DNA of 35,774 nucleotides. Source: Desulfarculaceae bacterium (GTDB taxonomy: Bacteria > Desulfobacterota > Desulfarculia > Desulfarculales > Desulfarculaceae). The DNA lies in contig JAMOVV010000111.1 of the NCBI GenBank assembly GCA_027067385.1, positions 1 to 35,774 on the forward strand. Reading direction: 5' to 3'. Position 1 is the first letter of the stretch. Each line of letters starts with the position of its first letter. The notes under the pieces are model-generated. The model did no database searches. It had not been told where the DNA came from and saw nothing but the letters and a program-made list of their open reading frames with translations. This document shows, piece by piece, positions 7,253 to 14,803 of the stretch. The position numbers were made by a program, and so were the translations under genes.

Positions 7253-9102
7253 AGAATCTCCAGCCGCTGCAGGGTCTCGGCGGTGGGCACCCCCTGCTGG
7301 TCGTAGCCGCGCAGCCGGTAGTAGGCCGGTAGCATCTGGTCCAGGGGCACGGTGAGCCCCTCGGGGTCGGAGGCGCGGCCTTGCTCCAGCAGGCGGGCGG
7401 GCAGGCGGTCGTGGCGGTGGTCTATGCCCTCGCGGCAGTTCATGTGACGCTCCAGTACGTGGATGCGCTCGCCGGCGCGCAAAAACTGCGCCTGGCTCAG
7501 TCCCAGGCCGGTGACCGCGTTGAACAGCCCGGTGTAGAGTGAGTAGTCCACCAGGGGTATGGCCAGGCGGGGCAGGTGCTGCATCAGCATGGCCAGCAGG
7601 GGCCGCGGGGTGTACTTGGCCAGGGGCGGCTCCAGCACGTAGGCGTACATGGTGAACTGGCATGTCTGCAAGGCGTTGACGCAGCAGGTGAGGTCTTCGA
7701 AGAACTTCACCCAGCGGGCCTTGCCCCGGTGGCTGGCCGGGTCCAGCAGGCCCAGCATGACCTCCTGGGCCACCAGGTAGGAAGACAAGTGGCAGCCGCC
7801 CCGGTTGGCCACGGCATAGGCCAGCCCCTGGCCAAAGCTGCCGCGCGGGTCGTAGGCGGCCATCTCCAGCCCCTTGACCTGGATGGCGAAATCTCGGCCG
7901 CCGTATTTTTGCGACAGCGCCCGGCTGCCCAGGGCCATCTCGGCCCCAAAGCCGCGCTGGTAGGCGATGTCGCGCAGGGCCTCTGCCACGCCATCGGGCG
8001 AGGCGAAGCGCAGCTCGCTGGACACCAGCCCCTTTTGGGCCGCCTCCATCACCCACCCCAGGGTGCCGCCGGCGCTGATGGTGTCGATGCCCAAGGTGCT
8101 GCAAAGCCGGCTCCAGCCGGCGACGATATCCGGGTCGAAGATTCCCAGGTTGGAGCCCAAGAGCCCCACGGTCTCGTACTCCGGCACGATCATGCGCTGG
8201 CCGCCGAAGACCCCGGAATGGCCACAGAGGATGGTGCAGGGCTTACAGGTGGCGTGCTTGGTGTCGCGCCCCTGGGCCATGGCCTGGCCGGCCAGGCGTC
8301 CGGCCTCCGGGTGGCGGCCGTCGGCGAAATTGTTCACCGGCACGATGCCGCGTTCCAGGCAGGGGCCGATGTTGGAGGCGGTGCCGAAGCGGCGGTAGTC
8401 CAGGCTGATGGCGTTGCGGTTGATGTACTTGGTGCCGCGCTTTTTGGCCTTGGCCAGGGCCTGGGGGGCGCGGGGCCGGATGCGAAAGGCGCCGCCCAGC
8501 GCGGCCACCGCCTTGAGGTTCTTGGAGCCCATAACCGCGCCCAGGCCGCCGCGGCCCAGGAAGCGGTGACCCGCGGCCAGGTTGGCAAAGCGCACCAGGT
8601 TTTCGCCGGCCGGGCCGATGACCACCGAGGCCTGTTTGCCGGTGTCCAGCACGGCCTGGGCCTCGGGAATCTCCAGGCCCCAGAGCTCGGCCGCGTCGCG
8701 AAACTCCACCCCTTGGGCGCTCACCAGCAGGTAGCAGGGCGACTCGGCCCGGCCCCGGATGAGCAGCCCGTCCCAGCCGGCGGTCTTGAGGGCCATGCCA
8801 AAGGGTCCGCCGCAGGAGGAGGCGCCCATGATGCCGGTGAGCGGGCTCTTGGCCAGGGCCTCGAAGCGGCCCGAGCAGGGCGCGCCGGTGCCCATGAGCA
8901 CCCCGGGCATGAAGGCGATGATGTTGTCGGGACCCAGGGGATCGCAACCCGGCGCCAGCCGGTCGTACAAAAGCTTGAGCCCCAGGCCCTTGGAGCCCAG
9001 GTAGCGCCGGCGCAGTTCTTCGCTGACGCGGTAGCGCGTTACGCTACGGTCGGTTAGGTTTACCTCCAACACCTGGTCGCTGGTTCCGACAATTTCTTGC
9101 AT
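7249..9102 (-). CDS. aor: Aldehyde:ferredoxin oxidoreductase (tungstopterin enzyme)
   Basis: A 617-residue cytoplasmic enzyme of normal AOR length. Family knowledge: it oxidises aldehydes to acids with ferredoxin, or reduces carboxylic acids in reverse, using W-bis-pyranopterin and one [4Fe-4S] cluster. Seen here: the N-terminal YLGSKGLGLKLLYDRL and GAPCSGRFEALAKSPLTG segments, the pterin-binding GRGGLGAVMGSKNLKA, cluster cysteines C286, C289 and C293 (ATCKPCTILC) and the fourth C481 (LQTCQFT). A GGAGGTG ribosome site precedes the ATG. A sulfur-carrier/E1 pair that could serve its cofactor lies about 3.3 kb away on the same strand. In an aromatic degrader it could handle benzoic-type acids or aldehydes (inference). 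Confidence 0.95.
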   Translation of the reverse strand: MQEIVGTSDQVLEVNLTDRSVTRYRVSEELRRRYLGSKGLGLKLLYDRLAPGCDPLGPDNIIAFMPGVLMGTGAPCSGRFEALAKSPLTGIMGASSCGGPFGMALKTAGWDGLLIRGRAESPCYLLVSAQGVEFRDAAELWGLEIPEAQAVLDTGKQASVVIGPAGENLVRFANLAAGHRFLGRGGLGAVMGSKNLKAVAALGGAFRIRPRAPQALAKAKKRGTKYINRNAISLDYRRFGTASNIGPCLERGIVPVNNFADGRHPEAGRLAGQAMAQGRDTKHATCKPCTILCGHSGVFGGQRMIVPEYETVGLLGSNLGIFDPDIVAGWSRLCSTLGIDTISAGGTLGWVMEAAQKGLVSSELRFASPDGVAEALRDIAYQRGFGAEMALGSRALSQKYGGRDFAIQVKGLEMAAYDPRGSFGQGLAYAVANRGGCHLSSYLVAQEVMLGLLDPASHRGKARWVKFFEDLTCCVNALQTCQFTMYAYVLEPPLAKYTPRPLLAMLMQHLPRLAIPLVDYSLYTGLFNAVTGLGLSQAQFLRAGERIHVLERHMNCREGIDHRHDRLPARLLEQGRASDPEGLTVPLDQMLPAYYRLRGYDQQGVPTAETLQRLEIL

Positions 9103-9200
9103 GGCACCTCCATCCGGTTGATCAGCGGCCGGCCCGGCCGTCCGTGATTCGCCCTAAGTATACAACGAAATCGCGTCCGGGCCCGACCGATCCTGCGGGC

Positions 9201-9229
9201 TTGACATCGGCCGGCCGGTGGAGTATTCA
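9201..9229 (+). promoter_or_regulatory. Sigma70 promoter for the cobalamin-riboswitch transcript
   Basis: A consensus -35 TTGACA (9201-9206) is separated by exactly 17 bases from a -10 TATTCA (9224-9229). The predicted start of transcription near 9236 lies just upstream of the riboswitch aptamer, which is the right order. Confidence 0.75.
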
Positions 9230-9264
9230 CGGGGCCGACAAGTTAAGACCCAGGTCCGCTCGCT

Positions 9265-9425
9265 GGCCGGTGTTCACCGGCCTTCGGAACACGGTGAGAA
9301 TCCGTGGCGGTCCCGCCGCTGTAACCGGCGATGAAGCCCGCAAAGCCACTGCCCCGTTCAAGCGGGGTGGGAAGGGCGGGTGGAACCAGACCCGGAAGCC
9401 AGAAGACGGGCGGGCGGACCAGGTG
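9265..9425 (+). promoter_or_regulatory. Cobalamin (B12) riboswitch aptamer
   Basis: Conserved elements of the adenosylcobalamin aptamer appear in the right order: CGGTGAGAATCCG (9292-9304), CCGCTGTAACCGG (9316-9328), AAGCCACTG (9343-9351), GGGAAGGG and the B12 box GGAAGCCAGAAGACGGG (9394-9410). It starts with a hairpin GGCCGGTG-TT-CACCGGCC. Together with the downstream terminator this is a transcription-terminating switch that lowers expression of the next two genes when cobalamin is abundant. It fills most of the 395-base gap between the AOR gene and the dehydrogenase gene. Confidence 0.93.
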
Positions 9426-9446
9426 GGGAGCTAATGGCAACGGTAT

Positions 9447-9479
9447 CCCTCACCCCTGTCAGGGGGTGGGGGATTTTTT
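9447..9479 (+). terminator. Intrinsic terminator of the cobalamin riboswitch
   Basis: A 10-base-pair stem (9447-9456 with 9463-9472, one T-G pair) and 6-base loop are followed by six T residues (9474-9479). It lies between the aptamer and the dehydrogenase start at 9498, as expected of a regulated expression platform. Confidence 0.9.
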
Positions 9480-9497
9480 GTGGGACGGAGTGAAACC

Positions 9498-10514
9498 ATG
9501 TTGGCGGCGGTTTTGCGGGGGGTGGGTGAGCTGGCCATGCAGCGGCGGCCGCGGCCGGTGCGGCCGGCCGGCGGTTTGCTGGTGCGGGTGGCAGCCTGCG
9601 GGGTCTGCGCCTCGGATGTGAAGATGTGGCGCCGGGGGCATCCGGGCCTGCGCCTACCGCGGGTGCTGGGCCACGAGGTGACCGGCTGGGTGGCCGCGGC
9701 CGCTCCCTCCTCGGGCTTGCGGCCGGGCCAGGCGGTGCAGGTGGCCCCGGGCATGGCCTGCGGCCGCTGCCCGGCCTGCCAAGCCGGGCGGCACAACCTC
9801 TGCCCCGGGGTGAAGGTGCTGGGGTTTTCCTTAGACGGTGGTTGGGCCGGCTACCTGGCCGTGCCGGCCGCCGGCCTGGCGGTGGGGGCGGTGAACCCTC
9901 TGCCGCCGGGGCTGGAGCCGGTAACCGCCACCCTGGCCGAGCCCCTGGCCTGCGCCCTTAACGCCCTGGAGGTGGCCGAGCTAAGGCCCGGCCAGCCGGT
10001 GGCCGTGTTCGGGGCCGGGGTGGTGGGGCGGCTGGCCGCCTGGGCGGCGCAGCGCCTGGGGGCCGGGCGGGTGCTCTTGGTGGAGACCGACCCGGCCCGC
10101 TTGCGCCACCTGCCGGTGGCCGGCCTGGACGCCTCGGCCGGCTTTGATCCTGCGGCGGCCCGGCAGCGGCTCGGCGGCCAGGCCCAGGTGGTGATACCGG
10201 CCTGCCCCGACCCCCGGGCGGTGGAATGGGGGGCCGAGCTGCTGGGGCCCGGCGGCACCCTGGTGCTCTTCTCCGGCCTGGCCGCCCGGCCGGAGTTGGA
10301 CCTTAACCAAGTCCACTATCGCCAGCTTCGCCTGGTCGGGGCCTACGGCTGCACCAGCGGGCAAAACCGCCGGGCCCTGGCCCTGCTGGCGGCCGATCCC
10401 CAAACGCCGGCCGCCTGGATCAGCCACCGGCTCCCCCTGGAGCAAGCGGAGCCGGGGCTGCGCCTGGCCGCCGGCCGGGCGCTCAAAGTGATCCTCATAC
10501 CTTCAAAGGAGTAG
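9498..10514 (+). CDS. Zinc-dependent medium-chain alcohol dehydrogenase-like protein
   Basis: 338 residues, MDR superfamily. Catalytic zinc ligands C34 (ACGVCASD) and H59/E60 (LGHE), structural zinc cysteines C88, C91, C94 and C102 (CGRCPACQAGRHNLC) and the Rossmann motif VFGAGVVGRLAAW are all present, so a working NAD(P)-dependent dehydrogenase is expected. The ATG at 9498 follows an ACGGAG ribosome site just after the riboswitch terminator; a GTG at 9480 would sit in the terminator and is rejected. It is the first gene controlled by the cobalamin riboswitch and lies 4 bases before the TrpD-like gene, so the two form one operon. The substrate is unknown; sorbitol or threonine dehydrogenase homologues share this architecture. 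Confidence 0.9.
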   Translation: MLAAVLRGVGELAMQRRPRPVRPAGGLLVRVAACGVCASDVKMWRRGHPGLRLPRVLGHEVTGWVAAAAPSSGLRPGQAVQVAPGMACGRCPACQAGRHNLCPGVKVLGFSLDGGWAGYLAVPAAGLAVGAVNPLPPGLEPVTATLAEPLACALNALEVAELRPGQPVAVFGAGVVGRLAAWAAQRLGAGRVLLVETDPARLRHLPVAGLDASAGFDPAAARQRLGGQAQVVIPACPDPRAVEWGAELLGPGGTLVLFSGLAARPELDLNQVHYRQLRLVGAYGCTSGQNRRALALLAADPQTPAAWISHRLPLEQAEPGLRLAAGRALKVILIPSKE

Positions 10515-10518
10515 CGAC

Positions 10519-11634
10519 ATGTTTGACGAAAGCAAGATGAAACAGTTCGGGCAGGTGATCGGTCGCCTGGCCGCCGGCGAAGACTTGACCCGGGAGGAGT
10601 CGGCCGAGTGCTACCGCCAGGTGCTGCTCTCAGAACAGCCGGAGCTGCAGCAGGGCGCCTTCCTCAGCGCCCACATGGCCAAGGGGCCGACCACCGAGGA
10701 GATAGCCGGCTGCTGGGACGCGGTGTTGCGCTTTGACACCCAGACCATCGACCCCCAACTGCCGGAGGCCCCCTGCGATATCGTGGGCACCGGCTCCGAC
10801 GCGCTCAAGACGGTCAACGTCTCCTCGCCGGTGGCGGTGATCGCCGCAGCCTGCGGGGTGCCGGTGGCCAAGAAGGGGGCCCAGCGGGTCACCGGGGTGT
10901 CCGGGGCCTCGGAGATATTCGCCCAGTTCGGGGTGGACCTGGCCAGTCCCCTGTCCCTGGCCCGGCGTTCCCTGGAGGAGGTGGGCCTGGCCTACCTGCC
11001 GGGCGAGAGTTTTCTCAAGGCCGGCTGGGCCCGGCTGGTGCAGCACATGCGCTTTACCTCCATCTTTAACATCGTGGGGCCGCTCACCATGCCCTGCCCG
11101 GCCACCCAGACCCTGGTGCTGGGGGTGTACCAGCGGGAGCTGGCCCGCACCATGGCCGATATCGCCGGCCGTATCGGCATCAAGGCCGCCCTGTGCCTCT
11201 ACGGCACCAGCCAGCAACATCCGCCGGAGATGGGCATCGACGAGGTCTCGGTCTGCGGCCCCACCCACTGCGTGCGCATGACCGGCGGTGAGCTGCAAGA
11301 GTACACTCTCACCCCGGCCGACTTTGGCATCAAACAGAGCCGCTATGAAGACGTGGCTACCAAAGGCGACGCCCGGTCCAACGCGGCGGCGGCCCTGCGG
11401 GTTATCGCTGGGCGCGACCAGGGACCCCTGGCCGACTTCCTGGCGGCCAACACCGCCGTGGTGCTGGAGCTGACCGGCAAGGCTAAGGACCTGGCCGACG
11501 GGGTGGACCAGGCCCGCCAGGCCATGGCCGACGGCCGGGCCCTGGACAAGCTGCGCGGCCTGGTGACCCGGCAGAATCCCGACGCTACGCGCGGCCTGGC
11601 GGCGCTGGAAGGCCTGCTGGCCGAAGCGGCTTAG
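10519..11634 (+). CDS. Divergent anthranilate phosphoribosyltransferase-like protein (TrpD family)
   Basis: 371 residues with the full TrpD fold: helical N-terminus with the family pattern REESAECYRQVL, PRPP loop GTGSDALKTVNVSS (90-103; GTGGD..TxNiST in TrpD), FNIVGPLTMP, and the metal-binding DE pair in GIDEVS (241-242). In the segment that is KHGNR in TrpD this protein reads KKGAQR (118-123), so the histidine and asparagine that contact anthranilate in the studied enzymes are changed. No other trp gene is nearby. It probably transfers phosphoribose to, or cleaves it from, a different aromatic or heterocyclic base. An AAGGAG site precedes the ATG. Control by a cobalamin riboswitch suggests a link to cobamide metabolism (inference). 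Confidence 0.85.
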   Translation: MFDESKMKQFGQVIGRLAAGEDLTREESAECYRQVLLSEQPELQQGAFLSAHMAKGPTTEEIAGCWDAVLRFDTQTIDPQLPEAPCDIVGTGSDALKTVNVSSPVAVIAAACGVPVAKKGAQRVTGVSGASEIFAQFGVDLASPLSLARRSLEEVGLAYLPGESFLKAGWARLVQHMRFTSIFNIVGPLTMPCPATQTLVLGVYQRELARTMADIAGRIGIKAALCLYGTSQQHPPEMGIDEVSVCGPTHCVRMTGGELQEYTLTPADFGIKQSRYEDVATKGDARSNAAAALRVIAGRDQGPLADFLAANTAVVLELTGKAKDLADGVDQARQAMADGRALDKLRGLVTRQNPDATRGLAALEGLLAEAA

Positions 11635-12368
11635 GCCGGCCCGAAAAGCTGGTCCGCCAGCCAGTCGATGCCCAGGCCGATCAGCTCCTCCTCGTCGGCC
11701 AGGGCCCTTGCCACCTGTCCGGCCTCCAGGCGGTAGCGCTGGACAAAGCCGGGGTCGCTAAGCATCTGGGCTAAGACCTCGCGGTTGTACAAGGCGGCGA
11801 TAAAGGCGTGGGTCTGCCGGGGAGAGAGCTCCACCTTGCCGCGGCGCTTGGGGTGCATCACCAGGGACAGGAGCCGGTCGTTGTGCCGGTGGTAAGGGGC
11901 CAGGCCCTGGTCGGCGACCCACTGGGCCGGGGTGAGCCGCCGGGGCTGGTCCCAGCCCAGGCAGTGGGGCGTGTCCTGGCGCAAGAAGACCTCTCGGACG
12001 CCCCGGTGGTCGCGGCCTGGCTTTACCGCCCGCACCACCGGGTAGATACGGCAGCAGGTGGGGCGGTCCTGGTAGACCCGGCAGCCGCGGGAGGTGAGGT
12101 AGGGGCAGGCGCCGCCATCGGCCAGCTTGATGCGCAGGGCGGGCCAGCCAGAGCGGGGGTCCATCTCCAGCTCCAGGTGCTCGGCCAGCAACTCGGCGGC
12201 GCTGATACCCAGGCCGCGGCCCAGGCGCAGGGCGTCGTAAGGGGTGACCGGCAGGCGCTTGTCGCGGCAGCAGGAGCCGAAACAGGCCAGCGCGGGTTCA
12301 CAGGCGAAAGTAAAGGATTCTGCGGGCTCCAGGGGTTGGCCGCCCAGATCGGCCATGGTCTCGATCAT
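11631..12368 (-). CDS. YkgJ-family cysteine-cluster protein
   Basis: About 245 residues. The cysteine pattern CFGSCCRDKRLPVTPYDALRLG near the N-terminus and GCRVYQDRPTCCRIYPV further on is that of YkgJ/UPF0153 proteins, which are thought to bind a zinc or iron ion. An additional CPYLT cysteine lies between them. The function of the family is not established. The ATG at 12368 is chosen because GGAG lies 8 bases upstream; a GTG at 12377 has no room for a ribosome site. It follows the E1-like gene by 57 bases on the same strand, so the three minus-strand genes are likely cotranscribed. Its TAA interlocks with the TAG of the TrpD-like gene. Confidence 0.8.
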   Translation of the reverse strand: MIETMADLGGQPLEPAESFTFACEPALACFGSCCRDKRLPVTPYDALRLGRGLGISAAELLAEHLELEMDPRSGWPALRIKLADGGACPYLTSRGCRVYQDRPTCCRIYPVVRAVKPGRDHRGVREVFLRQDTPHCLGWDQPRRLTPAQWVADQGLAPYHRHNDRLLSLVMHPKRRGKVELSPRQTHAFIAALYNREVLAQMLSDPGFVQRYRLEAGQVARALADEEELIGLGIDWLADQLFGPA

Positions 12369-12425
12369 CGCGCGCACTCCGGTGGGGGCTGGCTGCCCTA
12401 CTACTGCTCCCCGGACCGGCGCTTG

Positions 12426-13187
12426 TCAAGGGTCCTGCGCCCCACCGGCCCCGCAGGCCGGGCAGCGGCGGACGGCCGGTGGGCCGATCTCCACCGTGCG
12501 CAGGCCGAGCGGCCAGAGCTCCACCAGCAGCATGCCGGCCAGTACGTCTTGGTCCGCGCCCAACAGCAGCTTGAGGGCTTCGGCGGCCTGCAGGCTGGCC
12601 AGGCAGGAGGGCAGGGGGCCGAAGATGCCGTGGGTGGCGCTGCTGCGCTTTGGCTCGGCCGGGGGATAGGGCGGGGCCCAGCACTCGAAGCAGGGGCCCT
12701 TCCCCGGTCGGATGACCGCCAACTGGCCGCCGGTGCCCATCACCCCGGCGTGCACCCAGTCTACTCCCTGGGCCAGGCAGGCCCGGTTGAGGTGGTAGCG
12801 AGGCCGGGGGTGGTCCAGGCCGTCGATCACCACGTCGGCCCCGGCCAGCAACCCGGCCGCGTTGGACTGGTCCAGCTCGTCTTGGATGGCCTCCACGGTT
12901 ACCTGGCGGTTGACCGACGACAGGTGGCGGCGGGCCGCCTCCACCTTGCTGCGCCCGGCGTCCACGTCGGCCTCGGTGTAGAGCACCTGGCGGTGCAGGT
13001 TGTCCAGGGCGGGGCGGTCCGGGTCGACCAGGCGCAGGCGGCCCACCCCGGCCCGGGCCAGCAGCCCGGCCGCCGCGCCGCCCAGGGCCCCCACTCCCAC
13101 CACCACCGCGGTGGCCGTCGCCAAGCGGGCCTGGCCCGAGCGGCCCCAGCCGGCCAGGCGCTGTTGCACCGCGTAGCGCTCGCCCAA
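12426..13187 (-). CDS. ThiF/MoeB/HesA-family E1-like adenylyltransferase
   Basis: About 253 residues. The ATP-binding motif VVVGVGALGGAAAGLLARAGV is followed by RLVDPDRPALDNLHRQVLYTEADV, the conserved core of MoeB/ThiF enzymes that adenylate the C-terminal glycine of a ubiquitin-like sulfur carrier. Zinc cysteines are present as CFEC and CPAC. The cysteine usually found before the GV.GP segment is absent (SSATHGIFGPLPS), as far as can be seen. The start is taken as TTG at 13187, 5 bases after the carrier gene stop, with GGGGGA at the end of that gene as ribosome site; readings that start earlier overlap the carrier gene. The partner is the 70-residue carrier just upstream. Confidence 0.85.
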   Translation of the reverse strand: MGERYAVQQRLAGWGRSGQARLATATAVVVGVGALGGAAAGLLARAGVGRLRLVDPDRPALDNLHRQVLYTEADVDAGRSKVEAARRHLSSVNRQVTVEAIQDELDQSNAAGLLAGADVVIDGLDHPRPRYHLNRACLAQGVDWVHAGVMGTGGQLAVIRPGKGPCFECWAPPYPPAEPKRSSATHGIFGPLPSCLASLQAAEALKLLLGADQDVLAGMLLVELWPLGLRTVEIGPPAVRRCPACGAGGAQDP

Positions 13188-13191
13188 GGCG

Positions 13192-13404
13192 CTATCCCCC
13201 AAAGGCGGCGTTGATGAACTCCACCCGCGCGCCTTCGGCCACCACGGTGGCCGCGTAGTCATCGGGGTGTACAAAGCGGCCGTTCAGCTCGGCCACCAGC
13301 TCGGGATGCTGCTCCTCGAAGAGCTCCACCAACTGGGCCAGGGTGCTGCCGGCCGGCACCTGCTCGTCAAAACCATTGACTATGATTTTTATATTTCGGC
13401 TCAT
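13192..13404 (-). CDS. ThiS/MoaD-like sulfur carrier protein
   Basis: A 70-residue beta-grasp protein ending in the diagnostic Gly-Gly (AAFGG). The motif INAAFGG and the short QLVELFEEQHPELVAELNGRFV helix region resemble ThiS and small MoaD proteins. The E1-like protein encoded next would adenylate its C-terminus, then a sulfur donor would make the thiocarboxylate used for thiamine thiazole, molybdopterin/tungstopterin dithiolene or another thio-product. With tungsten and molybdenum enzymes in the window, a pterin role is attractive but unproven. No Shine-Dalgarno sequence is visible before its ATG. Confidence 0.85.
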   Translation of the reverse strand: MSRNIKIIVNGFDEQVPAGSTLAQLVELFEEQHPELVAELNGRFVHPDDYAATVVAEGARVEFINAAFGG

Positions 13405-13478
13405 GGTTTCTATGTATCACAAATTCCTAATCGATCAATAGGGTATACGGCGGCTGTTCCCCGAAAACGGCTCACCGC

Positions 13479-13507
13479 TTGGCTTGCGGCCCCTGGTGGG
13501 GCATAAT
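13479..13507 (+). promoter_or_regulatory. Candidate sigma70 promoter for the first UPF0261 gene
   Basis: TTGGCT (13479-13484), a 17-base spacer and CATAAT (13502-13507). It lies 40 bases upstream of the ATG at 13548, in the divergent space between the sulfur-carrier gene and the UPF0261 gene. Confidence 0.5.
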
Positions 13508-13547
13508 CTTCGGGACTCTCAGGGTCCAACCCCGGCAAGGAGGCTCC

Positions 13548-14723
13548 ATGGAAAGGCAGGCGGCCATCGCGGTTCTGGGTACCTTTGACTCCAAGGGCGA
13601 CGAGCACCGGTTTCTCCAGCAGGCCATCGAGAAACGGGGGCGCAGGACCATCACCATCAACGTGGGCACCAAGGACGCGCCGGGGTTCACCCCGGACATC
13701 GACCTGCGGCCCCGGGGTTTCAGCGACCGCGACCAGGCCATCGCCGAGGTGATCACCCAGGCCCGCCGGGTCTTGGCCGAGCTCTACGGCCGGGGCGAGG
13801 TGGCGGCGGTCATCAGCGCCGGCGGCGGCTCGGGCACCCACCTGGCCACCAGCGTGATGAAGGTCCTGCCCCTGGGAGCGCCCAAGGTGATGGTCTCCAC
13901 CGTGGCCGCCCACGACATGGCCGAGGTGGTGGGCACCAAGGACATCACCATGATCCACAGCGTGGGCGACCTGCTGGGGGTCAACTCGCTCACCGGGATC
14001 ATCCTGGACCGGGCCGCCGGCGCGGTCTGCGGCATGGCCGCCGAGCCCTGGCAGGCCCCCGGCGGCCGGCGGCGCATCGGGCTCACCATGTTCGGCTTCA
14101 TCAACCAGGCGGCCGAGCAGGTGAAGGCCGCCCTGGAGCAGATGGGCCTGGAGGTCATCGCCTTTCACGCCAACGGCATCGGCGGCCTGGCCTTGGAAGA
14201 GCTGGCCGCCGAGGGCCGCTTCGACGCCGTCTTGGACCTGGCCACCCACGAGCTGGCCGACACCCTCAAGGACGGCTACTGCAAGCTCATCGCCCCAGGA
14301 CGCCTGGAGCCCGGCACCGGGCCGGCGGTGCCGCGCCTGGTGGTGCCCGGCGGCCTGGACTGCGCCGTGTTGGAGTTCACCCGCGACAACGTGCCGGAGC
14401 AGTACGCGGGGCGCAAGATATTCTTCTACGACTTTCGCTCGGCCGTGCGCTTGAGCCGCGAGGAGACCCGGCTCATGGCCGAGCAGTTGGCCGACAAGCT
14501 CAACCGGGCCGCCGGCCCGGTGCGGGTGCTCATCCCCACCGGCGGCTTCTCCGGGGCCGACGCCCCCGGCCAGCCCCTGGAAGCCCCCGAGCTCACCGCC
14601 GAGTTCACCATTCGCTTCAAGGAATTGCTGGACCCGGCCATCCCGGTTATCGAGCACCCGTCCCACATCAACGACGAGGGCTTTTGCCGGCGCGCCGCCG
14701 AGGTGATGGCCGCCATGCTCTAA
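13548..14723 (+). CDS. UPF0261 / Tm-1-like ATP-binding domain protein (copy 1)
   Basis: 391 residues. The N-terminal half matches the Tm-1-like ATP-binding fold with VLGTFDSKGDE, SAGGGSGTHLATSVMKVLPLG and KDITMIHSVGDLLGVN. The C-terminal half ends in the family's TIM-barrel-like part (PTGGFSGAD..., IEHPSHINDEGF). Full-length UPF0261 proteins occur in bacteria and fungi; plant Tm-1 binds viral replicase, but the bacterial reaction is unknown. AAGGAGG precedes the ATG. It converges on ubiD with 80 bases between stops, and a second member sits inside the pps operon (22851-24080), so the family is probably tied to this aromatic pathway. Confidence 0.88.
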   Translation: MERQAAIAVLGTFDSKGDEHRFLQQAIEKRGRRTITINVGTKDAPGFTPDIDLRPRGFSDRDQAIAEVITQARRVLAELYGRGEVAAVISAGGGSGTHLATSVMKVLPLGAPKVMVSTVAAHDMAEVVGTKDITMIHSVGDLLGVNSLTGIILDRAAGAVCGMAAEPWQAPGGRRRIGLTMFGFINQAAEQVKAALEQMGLEVIAFHANGIGGLALEELAAEGRFDAVLDLATHELADTLKDGYCKLIAPGRLEPGTGPAVPRLVVPGGLDCAVLEFTRDNVPEQYAGRKIFFYDFRSAVRLSREETRLMAEQLADKLNRAAGPVRVLIPTGGFSGADAPGQPLEAPELTAEFTIRFKELLDPAIPVIEHPSHINDEGFCRRAAEVMAAML

Positions 14724-14749
14724 GGGGCTCTGGCGCGCCGGCCGCCGCC

Positions 14750-14786
14750 CAAAATAGAGCCCCCCCGCCGCCGGGCGAGGGGGCTC
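14750..14786 (-). terminator. Intrinsic terminator of ubiD
   Basis: On the minus strand an 8-base-pair stem GAGCCCCC/GGGGGCTC (14786-14779 with 14764-14757) encloses a GC-rich loop and is followed by TATTTT. It lies 18 bases past the ubiD stop. Confidence 0.75.
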
Positions 14787-14803
14787 CGTAGCACTCAACG
14801 GGT

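Noticed and set aside
10519-11634. Calling the phosphoribosyltransferase a tryptophan-pathway TrpD
   Set aside because: No trp neighbours, altered anthranilate-contact residues and cobalamin-riboswitch control.
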